Made by a program: the position numbers and the translations under genes. From assembly GCF_003945385.1 (NCBI RefSeq), contig NZ_AP018920.1, positions 5,952,001 through 6,016,000 on the forward strand: DNA of 64,000 nucleotides. The letters run 5' to 3'. Origin of the DNA: Pseudonocardia autotrophica (GTDB taxonomy: Bacteria; Actinomycetota; Actinomycetes; Mycobacteriales; Pseudonocardiaceae). Positions 54,947 to 63,764 of this stretch are shown here, piece after piece. Position 1 is the stretch's first letter, and each line of letters starts with the position of its first letter. The notes beneath the pieces are model-generated. The model saw only the letters and a list, made by a program, of their open reading frames with translations. It made no database searches and was not told the DNA's origin.

Positions 54947-56677
54947 TCAGCCCGGATAGAACGGCCGGGCTCCGGTGGAGGCGCCCACCGTCTGCCGCCA
55001 GGCGTCCAGGTCACCGCCGGTGTAGCTCCACAGGCCGGTCCGGTCGGTGACGTAGATCGGCCGCCCGGGAGCGGCCGCCACCGCACGCAACGGGGAGGTG
55101 AGGTTGGTGCCCGGTACCGGGTCCAGGGTCAGGCCGTCGATCGTCACGAGTGCCACCGGGCGGTCGGTGTCGGCCGCGACGGCGAGCTGCTCGCTCGACC
55201 GCCAGTCGACGGCCACGACGTCCTGCAGTTCGTTCGGGCGCAGCTCACGCAGCGGTCCGATCGCGGCCTCGCCGTTCTCGCCGGGCACCACCGGCCCGAC
55301 CAGTGCGACGCCCCCGGCGACCACCGCGATCCGGCCGCCCTCCCGCGAGTGCGCCACGTCCCTGATCTCGCCGAGCCCGTCGAGCGGGCCGATGTCCAGC
55401 GGCGCATCGACCGGCGGGCCGGTGGCCGGGACCAGCACCCGGCGCAGCCTGCCGTCGGCGACCGCCCAGATCTCGTCGCCCGCGCCGTTCCAGCTGAGCG
55501 AGGTCACCTCCGCCCCGGAGACCGGGGTGGCGGTCAGCTCGCCGGCCATCGGGCCGGTCAGCAGCCGTTGGGTTCCGGTCTCCTCACGGGAGACGACCGC
55601 GATCCCGTCCCCGCGCGCCGAAGCCGCCGCCTCCACCACGTCGAACGAGCCGTTGCCGGCCTGTCCCGGCACCGGTCTCTCCTGGCCGCCGTCCGCCAGC
55701 TGCCGCACCCGTCCACCGTCGACCACCAGCGGGAAGGCCGGGAGCCGGTCGGGGGTGGAGACCAGGCCGGCGACGTCGTCGCGGGTGATCTCGGGCTGGT
55801 CGGGCAGCAGCGGCTCGCCGTCGGACAGCACCCGCACCCGCGGCACGCTGACCTCGGCCAGCGTGAGGGCGACCTGCGCGGCGAGCAGCCGCCGGTCGGC
55901 CACCGACAGTCCGGACACACCGGTGAGATCGACGACGCTGGCCCCGTCCGGCGACTCGGCGACGGCCGAGCGCAGCCGGGCGGTCGCCGGGAACATCGTG
56001 ACCGCCGCCCCGGCCAGGCCGGCCGACGGCCCGCCCAGCAGCACCTCGGTCGCCCGGGATGCCAGCTGGATCGGCCGGGTGCTGGGGATGTAATGGGTAT
56101 CGGACATCAGCGTGCCGCGCTGCGGGTCGGCGAACCACGCACGCAACGAGCGGTAGTTCGTCCGGAAGTCCGACAGCCGGACCATGACCCCCGGCGGTGG
56201 GCGGTCGATCCGCCAGTGGTCCTCCTGTCGGACGACCCCGATGTCGATCTCGACTGGTTCGGCGGACGTCTCGAACGCGCCGGAGGGGCTGACCGTGCCG
56301 AGCCGGGTGCCGCGCAGCCGCACCACCGCCCGGTCCCCGCCCTGCTCGGCGCTCTCGGGGGCGAACACCGTGTCGAAGCGCTCGGTGAGCACGGTCAGCG
56401 AGGCGCCGTCGTCCCAGTCCGCGGCCGGGGCGGCGAGGTAGCGGCGAGCCGAGGCGTGCCGGTCGTCCGGCCGCCCGGAGGCGTAGACGAACTCGCGGAC
56501 CAGGCCGAGCGGATCGGCGTCCTCGATCGGGCCGTCCGGCACCGCGGCTCCGGTGTCCCCGGTCTGCCGCAGCACCTGCACGGAGGAGTGGTCCGGCACG
56601 CTCGCGCATCCCGCGAGCACCACCAGGCTGATCAGCATCCCCAGTCCGCTGCCGAACCGGCGCAACAACGGGCTCAC
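54947..56677 (-). CDS. lpqB: MtrAB-associated lipoprotein LpqB
   Basis: A 576-aa lipoprotein: signal LGMLISLVVLAGC with lipid Cys at residue 24, followed by a GerMN-like domain (about 190-310) and a beta-propeller-like C-terminal half with repeated short strands (LSWNGAGDEIWAV, VAVDWRSSEQLAV). In mycobacteria LpqB interacts with the extracellular part of MtrB and affects cell division. GTG start overlaps the mtrB stop by 4 bp. A 150-bp gap separates it from comF. Confidence 0.95.
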   Translation of the reverse strand: MSPLLRRFGSGLGMLISLVVLAGCASVPDHSSVQVLRQTGDTGAAVPDGPIEDADPLGLVREFVYASGRPDDRHASARRYLAAPAADWDDGASLTVLTERFDTVFAPESAEQGGDRAVVRLRGTRLGTVSPSGAFETSAEPVEIDIGVVRQEDHWRIDRPPPGVMVRLSDFRTNYRSLRAWFADPQRGTLMSDTHYIPSTRPIQLASRATEVLLGGPSAGLAGAAVTMFPATARLRSAVAESPDGASVVDLTGVSGLSVADRRLLAAQVALTLAEVSVPRVRVLSDGEPLLPDQPEITRDDVAGLVSTPDRLPAFPLVVDGGRVRQLADGGQERPVPGQAGNGSFDVVEAAASARGDGIAVVSREETGTQRLLTGPMAGELTATPVSGAEVTSLSWNGAGDEIWAVADGRLRRVLVPATGPPVDAPLDIGPLDGLGEIRDVAHSREGGRIAVVAGGVALVGPVVPGENGEAAIGPLRELRPNELQDVVAVDWRSSEQLAVAADTDRPVALVTIDGLTLDPVPGTNLTSPLRAVAAAPGRPIYVTDRTGLWSYTGGDLDAWRQTVGASTGARPFYPG

Positions 56678-58476
56678 CGCTCCACCCCCGGGTCGGTGAT
56701 CGCCCGCTCGGCGGGCAGCACCGGGGCCACCTCCGCCGACCGGAGCTGCCGGCCGTCGTCGTCGCGCATCGGCCGGGCCTCGTCCCGGCGCGCGACGACG
56801 CCGCGGGGCGGGGTCGGGACCGAGCTGCCGGGGCGTCCGTCGCGGCGCGCGGCGTCGCCGTCACCCGACGGCGGGCCGAGCGGCAGCGGAGAGGCGGAGA
56901 TGTGACCGCCGACCTGCCGGGGCAGGGTCAGCCGGAATGCCGATCCGCTCCCGGGCTCGCCCCACGCCTGCAGCCAGCCGCCGTGCAGCCGGGCGTCCTC
57001 GATGCTGATCGACAGGCCCAGTCCGGTGCCGCCGCTGCGCCGCGCCCGGGACTCCTCGGCCCGCCAGAAGCGGTTGAACACCAGGTCCGCCTCCCCGGGC
57101 CGCAGGCCGACTCCGTGGTCGCGCACCAGTACTGCCACCGACGCGGGGTCCCCCGCCATCGTCACCTCCACCGGTCGGCCCTCGCCGTGATCGATCGCGT
57201 TCGCCACCAGGTTCCGCACGATCCGCTCGACCCGCCGCGAGTCGGCCTCGACGTACTCCCCCGCGGGCAGGTCGAGCACCAGCTCGGTACCGGCGTCGGT
57301 GGCCAGCCCACGCACGGCACCGACGGCGCGCTGCACCACGGCCGACAGGTCGATCTGCTCGGCACCCAGCTCGGCGACACCGGCGTCCAGCCGGGAGATC
57401 TCCAGCAGATCGGCGAGCAGCTCCTCGAACCGGTCGAGCTCGGTGACCAACAGCTCGGAGCTGCGGCGCAGGGCAGGCAGCAGCTCGTCGCGGGATGCGT
57501 AGAGCACGTCGGCCGCCATCCGGACCGTCGTCAGCGGTGTGCGCAGCTCGTGGCTGACGTCCGAGGTGAACCGGCGCTGCAGCGCACCGAACTCCTCCAG
57601 CTGCGCGATCTGCGCGGCGAGGCTGCCCGCCATCTCGTTGTAGGACTCGGCGAGCCGCGCCACCTCGTCCTCGCCGCGCACGGCCATCCGCTCGTCGAGA
57701 TGGCCGCCGGCGAACCGCTCCGCCACGTCGGCGGCGTGCCGGATCGGCCGCACCACCTGCCTGGTCACGAGACTGGCGATCGCCGCGAGCAGGACCAGCA
57801 GCACCAGTCCACCCACGATCAGCGTGCTCTGCACCAGGTTCAGCGTCAGTCGCTCCCCCTCCAGCGGGAAGAGCAGATAGAACTGCAGGTCCCGGCCCGC
57901 GGTGGAGACCGGCTGCCCGATCACCAGCGTCGGCACCCCGTCGACGGTCGTGTACTGGCGGCTCACCCCGCCCTCGGCGACCGTGGCCCGCTGCTCCGGG
58001 GTGACCTCGTCCACCGGGCCGGAGGAGATCTCGGGGCCGTTGCCGATCCCGCTCGTCAGCGCCGCCCGGAAGTCACCGGCCGTGGACGTGCCGGGCGAGG
58101 AGTCCTCGGTGTTGGTCAGCCGCTGCAGCGCGGCGTTCAGGATCTCCTGCGCGCCCTCACGGTCCGGATCGACGCCGGAGAGCTCGCCCTCGAGCACCAC
58201 CCGGCCGGTCTCGGCCTGGACGAGCGCGCCGTTGATCTTGCTCTGCAGCAGCCGCTCGGCGATCTCGCTCTGCAGCACGAGGCCCAGCACGAGCACCACC
58301 GCAGAGGACAGTGCGAGCGTCGAGACCACGACCCGCAGCTGCAGCGACCGCCGCCAGGAGGCGGCCACCAGCGCGCCGAGTTCGTGCGCCTGGGCCCGCA
58401 GCGGGGCGAGTCCCCGCACGAGTCGTGCGACGCCGGGCAGCCGGACGAGCCGGCGCCGGATCCCGAGCCGGCTCAT
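56674..58476 (-). CDS. mtrB: Sensor histidine kinase MtrB
   Basis: A 600-aa membrane kinase. Two transmembrane helices (about 50-75: VVSTLALSSAVVLVLGLVLQ; about 215-240: LIVGGLVLLVLLAAIASLV) flank an extracellular sensor domain; then HAMP, the H box FTSDVSHELRTPLTTV, N box NLVANAIDHGEG and G boxes (DHGVGL, GGTGLGLSI). The C-terminal 80 residues are disordered. ATG at 58476 is preferred, 25 bp after mtrA; a GTG at 58533 would overlap mtrA. Controls cell wall and osmotic responses through MtrA. Confidence 0.95.
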   Translation of the reverse strand: MSRLGIRRRLVRLPGVARLVRGLAPLRAQAHELGALVAASWRRSLQLRVVVSTLALSSAVVLVLGLVLQSEIAERLLQSKINGALVQAETGRVVLEGELSGVDPDREGAQEILNAALQRLTNTEDSSPGTSTAGDFRAALTSGIGNGPEISSGPVDEVTPEQRATVAEGGVSRQYTTVDGVPTLVIGQPVSTAGRDLQFYLLFPLEGERLTLNLVQSTLIVGGLVLLVLLAAIASLVTRQVVRPIRHAADVAERFAGGHLDERMAVRGEDEVARLAESYNEMAGSLAAQIAQLEEFGALQRRFTSDVSHELRTPLTTVRMAADVLYASRDELLPALRRSSELLVTELDRFEELLADLLEISRLDAGVAELGAEQIDLSAVVQRAVGAVRGLATDAGTELVLDLPAGEYVEADSRRVERIVRNLVANAIDHGEGRPVEVTMAGDPASVAVLVRDHGVGLRPGEADLVFNRFWRAEESRARRSGGTGLGLSISIEDARLHGGWLQAWGEPGSGSAFRLTLPRQVGGHISASPLPLGPPSGDGDAARRDGRPGSSVPTPPRGVVARRDEARPMRDDDGRQLRSAEVAPVLPAERAITDPGVER

Positions 58477-58501
58477 CGCTTCCGCACCCGGGGCCCGCCG
58501 C

Positions 58502-59179
58502 TCACGGAGGCCCGGCCTTGTACCCCACCCCACGAACGGTCAGGACCACCTCGGGGCGCTCCGGGTCGCGCTCCACCTTCGAACGGAGGCGCTGCACGTG
58601 CACGTTCACCAGCCGGGTGTCGGCAGCGTGCCGGTAGCCCCAGACCTGCTCGAGCAGCACCTCACGGGTGAACACCTGGCGCGGCTTGCGGGCGAGCGCG
58701 ACCAGCAGGTCGAACTCCAGGGGGGTGAGCGCGATCGGCCGGCCGGACCTGGTCACCTGGTGCGCGGGCACGTCGATGTCGATCTCGCCGATCGACAGCT
58801 GCTCGGCGGGTTCGGACTCGTTGCGCCGCACCCTGGCCCGGATCCGGGCGACCAGTTCCTTGGGCTTGAACGGCTTGATCACGTAGTCGTCGGCACCCGA
58901 CTCGAGGCCCAGCACCACGTCGACCGTGTCGCTCTTCGCGGTGAGCATGACGATCGGGATGCCGAACTCCGCCCGGATGGCCCGGCAGACGTCGATGCCG
59001 TTCATCCCGGGCAGCATCAGATCGAGCAGGATCACATCCGGCGGGGAGTCCCGGACGGCGGGCAGCGCCCGGGTGCCGTCGGAGACGACAGCGGTCTCGA
59101 ACCCCTCGCCCCGCAGCACGATGGTGAGCATCTCGGCCAGGGCCGGGTCGTCGTCGACCACCAGCACGCGCGACTTCAT
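58502..59179 (-). CDS. mtrA: Response regulator MtrA
   Basis: A 225-aa OmpR-type regulator: receiver domain with phospho-acceptor Asp53 (VILLDLMLPG), the KP signal lysine in YVIKPFKPKEL, then a winged-helix DNA-binding domain (FDLLVALARKPRQVFTREVLLEQVWGY). Essential in M. tuberculosis, where it controls division and resuscitation genes. ATG at 59179 with GATATT 7 nt upstream (59192-59187) and no ribosome binding site; possibly leaderless. First gene of mtrA-mtrB-lpqB. Confidence 0.97.
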   Translation of the reverse strand: MKSRVLVVDDDPALAEMLTIVLRGEGFETAVVSDGTRALPAVRDSPPDVILLDLMLPGMNGIDVCRAIRAEFGIPIVMLTAKSDTVDVVLGLESGADDYVIKPFKPKELVARIRARVRRNESEPAEQLSIGEIDIDVPAHQVTRSGRPIALTPLEFDLLVALARKPRQVFTREVLLEQVWGYRHAADTRLVNVHVQRLRSKVERDPERPEVVLTVRGVGYKAGPP

Positions 59180-59256
59180 GCGTCCCAATATCCCACCCCG
59201 GCTCCGGAGACCGAGCGGGGAGGGCCCGTCCGCGCGCCGCCGGAGGGTGGGAACCG

Positions 59257-59907
59257 CTACCCGGGGCCGTCGAGCAGCAGCCGGGCCAGCGCCGGCGCAG
59301 GATCGGGCCCACTGCCGTCGACGACCGTCCACGGGCTCAGCCAGCCCGCACCGGCGAGCTGCCGGTAGACCGCGTCGGTGCGGGCCTGCAGGGCATCGTC
59401 GCTCTCGTAGGCGTCCCGCTCGCGGCCCGGTTCGGTGAGTTCCCGGGCACGGGCGCGCTCGGCGGCCACCTCGCGGGGCGGTGCGAGCAGCAGCTGGTGA
59501 TCGGGAACCGGGAGGTCGAAGCGCTCCACCTCCAGCGCGCGCACCCATTCGACGACCTCACCGTGGGCGTCCTGCCCCAGCCGGGCGGCGTTGTAGGCGG
59601 CGTTCGAGGCGACATACCGGTCGACCAGCACCACGTCGTGCGTGGCGAGATCGGTGCGCAGGGCCGGGATGGCCGCGCGCCGGTCGAGCGCGAACAGCAC
59701 CGCCATCGCGTGCACCGAGGAGGCCAGATCGCCCATCCGGCCGTAGAGCGCGTCGCGGGCCAGTTCGGCGTGCACGTCGTCGTCGTAACGGGGGAAGGCC
59801 GTGGAGCACACGGTGCCGCCGGCGGCGGACAGCTCGGCGGTCAGCCGCGCGGCGAGGGTGCGCTTCCCGGCACCGTCGAGACCCTCGATGACCACCAGCC
59901 GTCCCAC
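59257..59907 (-). CDS. tmk: Thymidylate kinase
   Basis: A 216-aa dTMP kinase making dTDP for DNA synthesis. P-loop EGLDGAGKRT, DR(Y/H) motif VLVDRYVASNAAYNAARLG, and the LID region REVAAERARAREL. GTG at 59907 with TAGGCT (59921-59916) 8 nt upstream and no ribosome binding site. It lies 77 bp before mtrA and 11 bp from the NUDIX gene upstream of it. Confidence 0.94.
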   Translation of the reverse strand: MGRLVVIEGLDGAGKRTLAARLTAELSAAGGTVCSTAFPRYDDDVHAELARDALYGRMGDLASSVHAMAVLFALDRRAAIPALRTDLATHDVVLVDRYVASNAAYNAARLGQDAHGEVVEWVRALEVERFDLPVPDHQLLLAPPREVAAERARARELTEPGRERDAYESDDALQARTDAVYRQLAGAGWLSPWTVVDGSGPDPAPALARLLLDGPG

Positions 59908-59918
59908 GGGCGCAGAGC

Positions 59919-60398
59919 CTATCCGGTGCCGAGCAGGCCGACCCGCGGCCAGCTCGTCGCGAAGCCGGGATGCAGGGCCAGCTCGTCGAACCGGTCGGTG
60001 CGCACCCAGCGCAGCTCGGTGCTCTCCTGCCCGCGCACCGTCACCGGTGGCGCGGCGGGCGCCCGGACGACGACGGTGGTGTAGGTCCAGCCGCCGTGGT
60101 CGTCGACGAACTCGTCGAGATGCCGGACCGACGCGGTGTCCAGCGAACTCTCCTCGGCGGCCTCACGCAGCGCGGCCGCCCGGGCGGGCTCGCCGCGGTC
60201 GCGGGCGCCGCCGGGGATGCCCCAGGTCCCACCGTGGTGGCTCCAGGACGCCCGGTGCTGCAGCAGCACCCGGTCGACGCCGGGCGGGTCGGTGTCATCG
60301 CGGTGCCGGACGAGCAGCCCGGCCGCACCGAAGCGGCCCCAGTGCCGGTGGCCGGCGGCGCAGTGCACCCAGCCGTCCCCGGAACCGATCTCGATCAT
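59919..60398 (-). CDS. NUDIX hydrolase
   Basis: A 159-aa NUDIX protein. The Nudix box GGARDRGEPARAAALREAAEES has the form Gx5Ex7REuxEEx with Ser in place of the final Gly. An N-terminal strand pair HWGRFGAAGLLVRH and the C-terminal TVRGQESTELRWVRTDRFDELALHP complete the fold. It probably cleaves a nucleoside-diphosphate derivative. ATG at 60398 (MIEIGSGDGWVHC). Confidence 0.9.
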   Translation of the reverse strand: MIEIGSGDGWVHCAAGHRHWGRFGAAGLLVRHRDDTDPPGVDRVLLQHRASWSHHGGTWGIPGGARDRGEPARAAALREAAEESSLDTASVRHLDEFVDDHGGWTYTTVVVRAPAAPPVTVRGQESTELRWVRTDRFDELALHPGFATSWPRVGLLGTG

Positions 60399-60421
60399 CG
60401 TCACCGACTTCTGTACAGATG

Positions 60422-60461
60422 CCGGCGGCGCGGTGGCCGTGCACGGCCACCGCGCCGCCGG
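60422..60461 (-). terminator. 40-bp perfect palindrome after ahcY
   Basis: Two 20-bp arms, perfectly inverse, with no spacer, 19 bp past the ahcY stop codon. A very strong hairpin and the probable ahcY terminator. No T tract. Confidence 0.88.
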
Positions 60462-60480
60462 TCGGGAGAGCGGAAAGTGC

Positions 60481-61983
60481 TCAGTAGCGGTAGTGCTCGG
60501 GCTTGTACGGGCCCTCGACATCGACACCGATGTACTCGGCCTGGTCCTTGGACAGCGTGGTCAGTTCCCCGCCCAGTGCCAGCACGTGCACCTTCGCGAC
60601 CTTCTCGTCGAGGTGCTTCGGGAGCCGGTAGACGTCCTTGTTGTACTCGTCGTGCTTGGTGAACAGCTCGATCTGGGCGATCGTCTGGTTCGCGAACGAG
60701 TTCGACATCACGAACGACGGGTGCCCGGTCGCGTTGCCCAGGTTCATCAGCCGCCCCTCGGACAGCACCAGGATCGTGTGCCCGTCCGGGAAGATCCACT
60801 CATCGACCTGCGGCTTGATGTTGACCTTGTTGATGCCCGGGATCCGGCCCAGCCCGGCCATGTCGATCTCGTTGTCGAAATGACCGACGTTGCACAGGAT
60901 CGCCTGGTGCTTCATCTTCGCCATCAGCTCGGTGGTGATGATGTCCTTGTTCCCCGTCGTGGTCACCACCACGTCCGCCGAACCGATGACGTCCTCCACC
61001 CGGGCCACCTGGAAGCCCTCCAGCAACGCCTGCAACGCACAGATCGGGTCGATCTCCGACACGATCACCCGCGCACCCTGACCCGCCAGGGCCTCCGCAC
61101 AGCCCTTACCGACGTCGCCGTAACCGGCCACCACCGCGACCTTGCCGCCGATCAGCACATCGGTGGCGCGGTTCAACCCGTCGAGCAACGAGTGCCGGAT
61201 GCCGTACTTGTTGTCGAACTTCGACTTCGTCACCGAGTCGTTCACATTGATCGCCGGGAACAACAACTTGCCCTGCTCAGCCAGCTGGTAGAGCCGGTTC
61301 ACCCCGGTCGTGGTCTCCTCGGTGACCCCACGGATGTCGGAGTTGATCGTCGTCCAGCGCTTCGGGTCCTCGGCCAGGCTGCGCCGCAGCGTGTCGAACA
61401 CCACCCGCTCCTCGTCCGAGACGCTCAGGTCGTCATCGGCGAAGCTCGGCACCACACCGGTCTGCTCGAACTCCACACCCTTGTGCACCAGCAGCGTCGC
61501 GTCACCACCGTCGTCGAGGATCATGTTCGGCCCCACGACGTTGCCGGCCTCATCGGTGAACTTGAACAGCTGCTCGGTGCACCACCAGTAGTCCTCGAGC
61601 GACTCGCCCTTCCAGGCGAACACCGGCACACCCGCCGGCTTCTCCGGCGTGCCGTGCGGACCGACCACCGTCGCCGCCGCCGAATCATCCTGGGTGGAGA
61701 AGATGTTGCACGACACCCACCGCACATCAGCCCCCAGGCTGACCAGGGTCTCGATCAACACCGCGGTCTGGGTCGTCATGTGCAGCGAGCCCGCGATCCG
61801 GGCACCGTGCAACGGCTTGGCCTCAGCATACTCCCGACGCAGGTCCATCAGACCCGGCATCTCGTTCTCGGCCAGCCGGATGTCCTTACGCCCGGCCTCG
61901 TGCCCGCCGATGTCGGCGATCGCGAAGTCGAGTCCGTTCAGGTTCTGCAGCTTCGGGTGGCCGGTGGTCTGGGATGCGGTCAT
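60481..61983 (-). CDS. ahcY: Adenosylhomocysteinase (SAH hydrolase)
   Basis: A 500-aa NAD-dependent enzyme that splits S-adenosylhomocysteine into adenosine and homocysteine, keeping methyltransferases free of product inhibition. Seen: [15 protein letters not shown] with substrate residues, [13 protein letters not shown], the NAD loop [13 protein letters not shown], and the C-terminal KPEHYRY. ATG at 61983; the closest ribosome binding site gaggagg is 12 nt upstream, which is long. A probable SAH riboswitch lies 115-220 nt upstream of the start, so expression should rise when SAH builds up. Confidence 0.98.
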   Translation of the reverse strand: MTASQTTGHPKLQNLNGLDFAIADIGGHEAGRKDIRLAENEMPGLMDLRREYAEAKPLHGARIAGSLHMTTQTAVLIETLVSLGADVRWVSCNIFSTQDDSAAATVVGPHGTPEKPAGVPVFAWKGESLEDYWWCTEQLFKFTDEAGNVVGPNMILDDGGDATLLVHKGVEFEQTGVVPSFADDDLSVSDEERVVFDTLRRSLAEDPKRWTTINSDIRGVTEETTTGVNRLYQLAEQGKLLFPAINVNDSVTKSKFDNKYGIRHSLLDGLNRATDVLIGGKVAVVAGYGDVGKGCAEALAGQGARVIVSEIDPICALQALLEGFQVARVEDVIGSADVVVTTTGNKDIITTELMAKMKHQAILCNVGHFDNEIDMAGLGRIPGINKVNIKPQVDEWIFPDGHTILVLSEGRLMNLGNATGHPSFVMSNSFANQTIAQIELFTKHDEYNKDVYRLPKHLDEKVAKVHVLALGGELTTLSKDQAEYIGVDVEGPYKPEHYRY

Positions 61984-62097
61984 GGGGTGGGTGCGCCTCC
62001 TCGGGCGATCGGGTCGTACTCGTCCGGACGGCCGCGCAGGGGGTGTGGGCGAACAGGACCAGGACGGGTCACGTCGCCCTCCCTCCTCGTCGGAGAC

Positions 62098-62208
62098 AGG
62101 CGCCCTTTCCTCGTCCGTGGCGGGTCGGGCCCGAGCGTGGCGGATCGTGCCCGGCTGCTCACGCAGCCGAGCGGTTCACCGCTGCAGCGCCTCTCGGCAC
62201 CCGACTCT
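62098..62208 (-). ncRNA. Probable SAH riboswitch in the ahcY leader
   Basis: The transcript folds like the SAH riboswitch (RF01057 class). P1: CCGAG (62197-62193) pairs with CTCGG (62135-62131) and is extended by UCGGG/CCCGA. The hallmark AGGCGCUGCA follows directly. The pseudoknot pairs AGGCGC (62192-62187) with GCGCCU (62103-62098). P2 is GCGG/CCGC around a 7-bp GUGA-loop hairpin. The CAGGC core reads CACGC, one base different. Its place ahead of ahcY is what this class predicts. Confidence 0.7.
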
Positions 62209-62271
62209 CTCGCGGGCTCCATCGTTCCCAGGCACCCGGTGGGTGTCAACCGCTCCGGACGCCGGTGACGA

Positions 62272-63654
62272 TCATCCCAGCAGCCGCTCGGCGAGCAGCG
62301 CGCCCGCTGCGCGCTCGCGTCCGTGCGCGGCCAGCAGACCGGCCGGGGCCAGCACGGATTCGCTGTCGATCTCGACGTCGACCTGCGCAAGAGCCGCCGT
62401 CAGCGCGGGATCGTGGCGCACCGTCGCGGCGACCGCGGCGAGCCCGGCCGGGTCCCGCTGCCGGAACACCCCGCCGGTCAGGACGACGAGACCGATCTCA
62501 CGGTCTCCCGCCGCCCGTTCCGCGGGCGACGGTCGCCCCGCGCCGGATCCGGGCAGCCCCGGCATGCCTCCCGGGTCCGACGCGTCGATCCGGCCGGTAT
62601 AGCGCAGGTGCCGCCGCAGCGCGACGACGGCGGCCACCGCGGCGAGCCGGCGATCCTCCGCCGCGGCACCCCGGTCGGCCGGGACCGCGGCCCCGGAGGC
62701 GGCGAGCGCGGCGACCGCCGGGCCGAGCAGGTCCGCCTCGACCGGATCGACCAGACCCTCGGTCTGCCCCTCGACGAGGACCCCGGCGGCCCCGTCCCGG
62801 ACCCCGAGATCGCCCTCGACCGTCATCACGGTGGGCGCGGGGTGGTCCGCTCCGTCCGGCCCGCAACCGTGCACGTCAGTGGTGGCCGACCCGACGTCCA
62901 CCACCAGCACCCCGGTCCCGCTCAGCCGGGCCAGTGCCCGCGCGCCGTCCGCGACGGCGACCGGCGTCCGGCTACGGGCCTGCTCCCCCGGGCGCCGCGG
63001 ACGGGCCCCGAGCGCCTGCCGGGCATACAACGCGGCGACGGCGTCGCGCACCGGGCCGGGCACGATCTCCCCCGGCCGGGGCGTCGGGTTCGGGCAGGAC
63101 TGCACGGTGCGCCCGCCGGCCCGGAGCAGGTTCAGCGCGTCGTCACGGGCGGAGGGATCGACCGCGAGCAGCACCGGCCACCGGCCCCGGGTCCTGGCCA
63201 GCCGGCCGGCGTTGTGCAGGAGCACTCCTGGGTCCTCGCCGTCCGGCCCGCCGAGCAGCAGCACCGCACCGGGCTGCTGGGCGGCGAGCTCGCGGACCGC
63301 ACTTCCCTCCAGCGGCCCGGTGTGCACGCCGACCAGCCGGGCCCCGGCGGACCGGCAGACCCGGTGCCCGGCCTCGACCGTGGAGAGCCGTTCGGCCCCG
63401 ACCACAGCGAGCCGCAGCGGCCCGCCCGCCGACGAGCAGGCCAGCACCTGCGGTGTGGGGCCGGCACCGCGCCCAGCCGATGCCGCCGCGGCGGCCACCG
63501 CGGCATCGACGCCCTCGTGCAGGTCGGAAGTGGTGGGATGCTCCGCGAAACCGGCCGCGGTGCCGTCCGGCAGCACCAGCACCGCCTTCGTCCAGGAGGA
63601 GCCGACGTCGAGACAGACCGCGGGAGCGGACGGATCGCCGGTCGGATCGGTCAT
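62272..63654 (-). CDS. GlmL/MutL-type ATPase (glutamate mutase L family)
   Basis: A 460-aa ASKHA-fold protein: phosphate loop CLDVGSSWTKAVLVL at the N-terminus, a second loop VLVVDVGSATTDVHGC in the middle and VVLTGGVFRQ near the C-terminus. This is the family named for GlmL, the chaperone gene between the glutamate mutase subunits in clostridia. No B12-dependent mutase subunits are nearby, so this is an orphan with unknown job. ATG at 63654 with TACGCT (63668-63663) 8 nt upstream and no ribosome binding site. It precedes the ahcY leader on the same strand. Confidence 0.85.
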   Translation of the reverse strand: MTDPTGDPSAPAVCLDVGSSWTKAVLVLPDGTAAGFAEHPTTSDLHEGVDAAVAAAAASAGRGAGPTPQVLACSSAGGPLRLAVVGAERLSTVEAGHRVCRSAGARLVGVHTGPLEGSAVRELAAQQPGAVLLLGGPDGEDPGVLLHNAGRLARTRGRWPVLLAVDPSARDDALNLLRAGGRTVQSCPNPTPRPGEIVPGPVRDAVAALYARQALGARPRRPGEQARSRTPVAVADGARALARLSGTGVLVVDVGSATTDVHGCGPDGADHPAPTVMTVEGDLGVRDGAAGVLVEGQTEGLVDPVEADLLGPAVAALAASGAAVPADRGAAAEDRRLAAVAAVVALRRHLRYTGRIDASDPGGMPGLPGSGAGRPSPAERAAGDREIGLVVLTGGVFRQRDPAGLAAVAATVRHDPALTAALAQVDVEIDSESVLAPAGLLAAHGRERAAGALLAERLLG

Positions 63655-63662
63655 GAATCGCG

Positions 63663-63668
63663 AGCGTA
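63663..63668 (-). promoter_or_regulatory. -10 hexamer TACGCT of the GlmL-type gene
   Basis: TACGCT lies 8 nt before ATG 63654 with no ribosome binding site; predicted leaderless transcript. Confidence 0.5.
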
Positions 63669-63764
63669 CTGCCACCGGATGATCACGGACAGTGTCTGAT
63701 GTCCGCGGAGAAATCCGGCTGCCTCAGCCGGCGGCGGTCCGCCTCGCGGCACGCCGGCCCGGGC

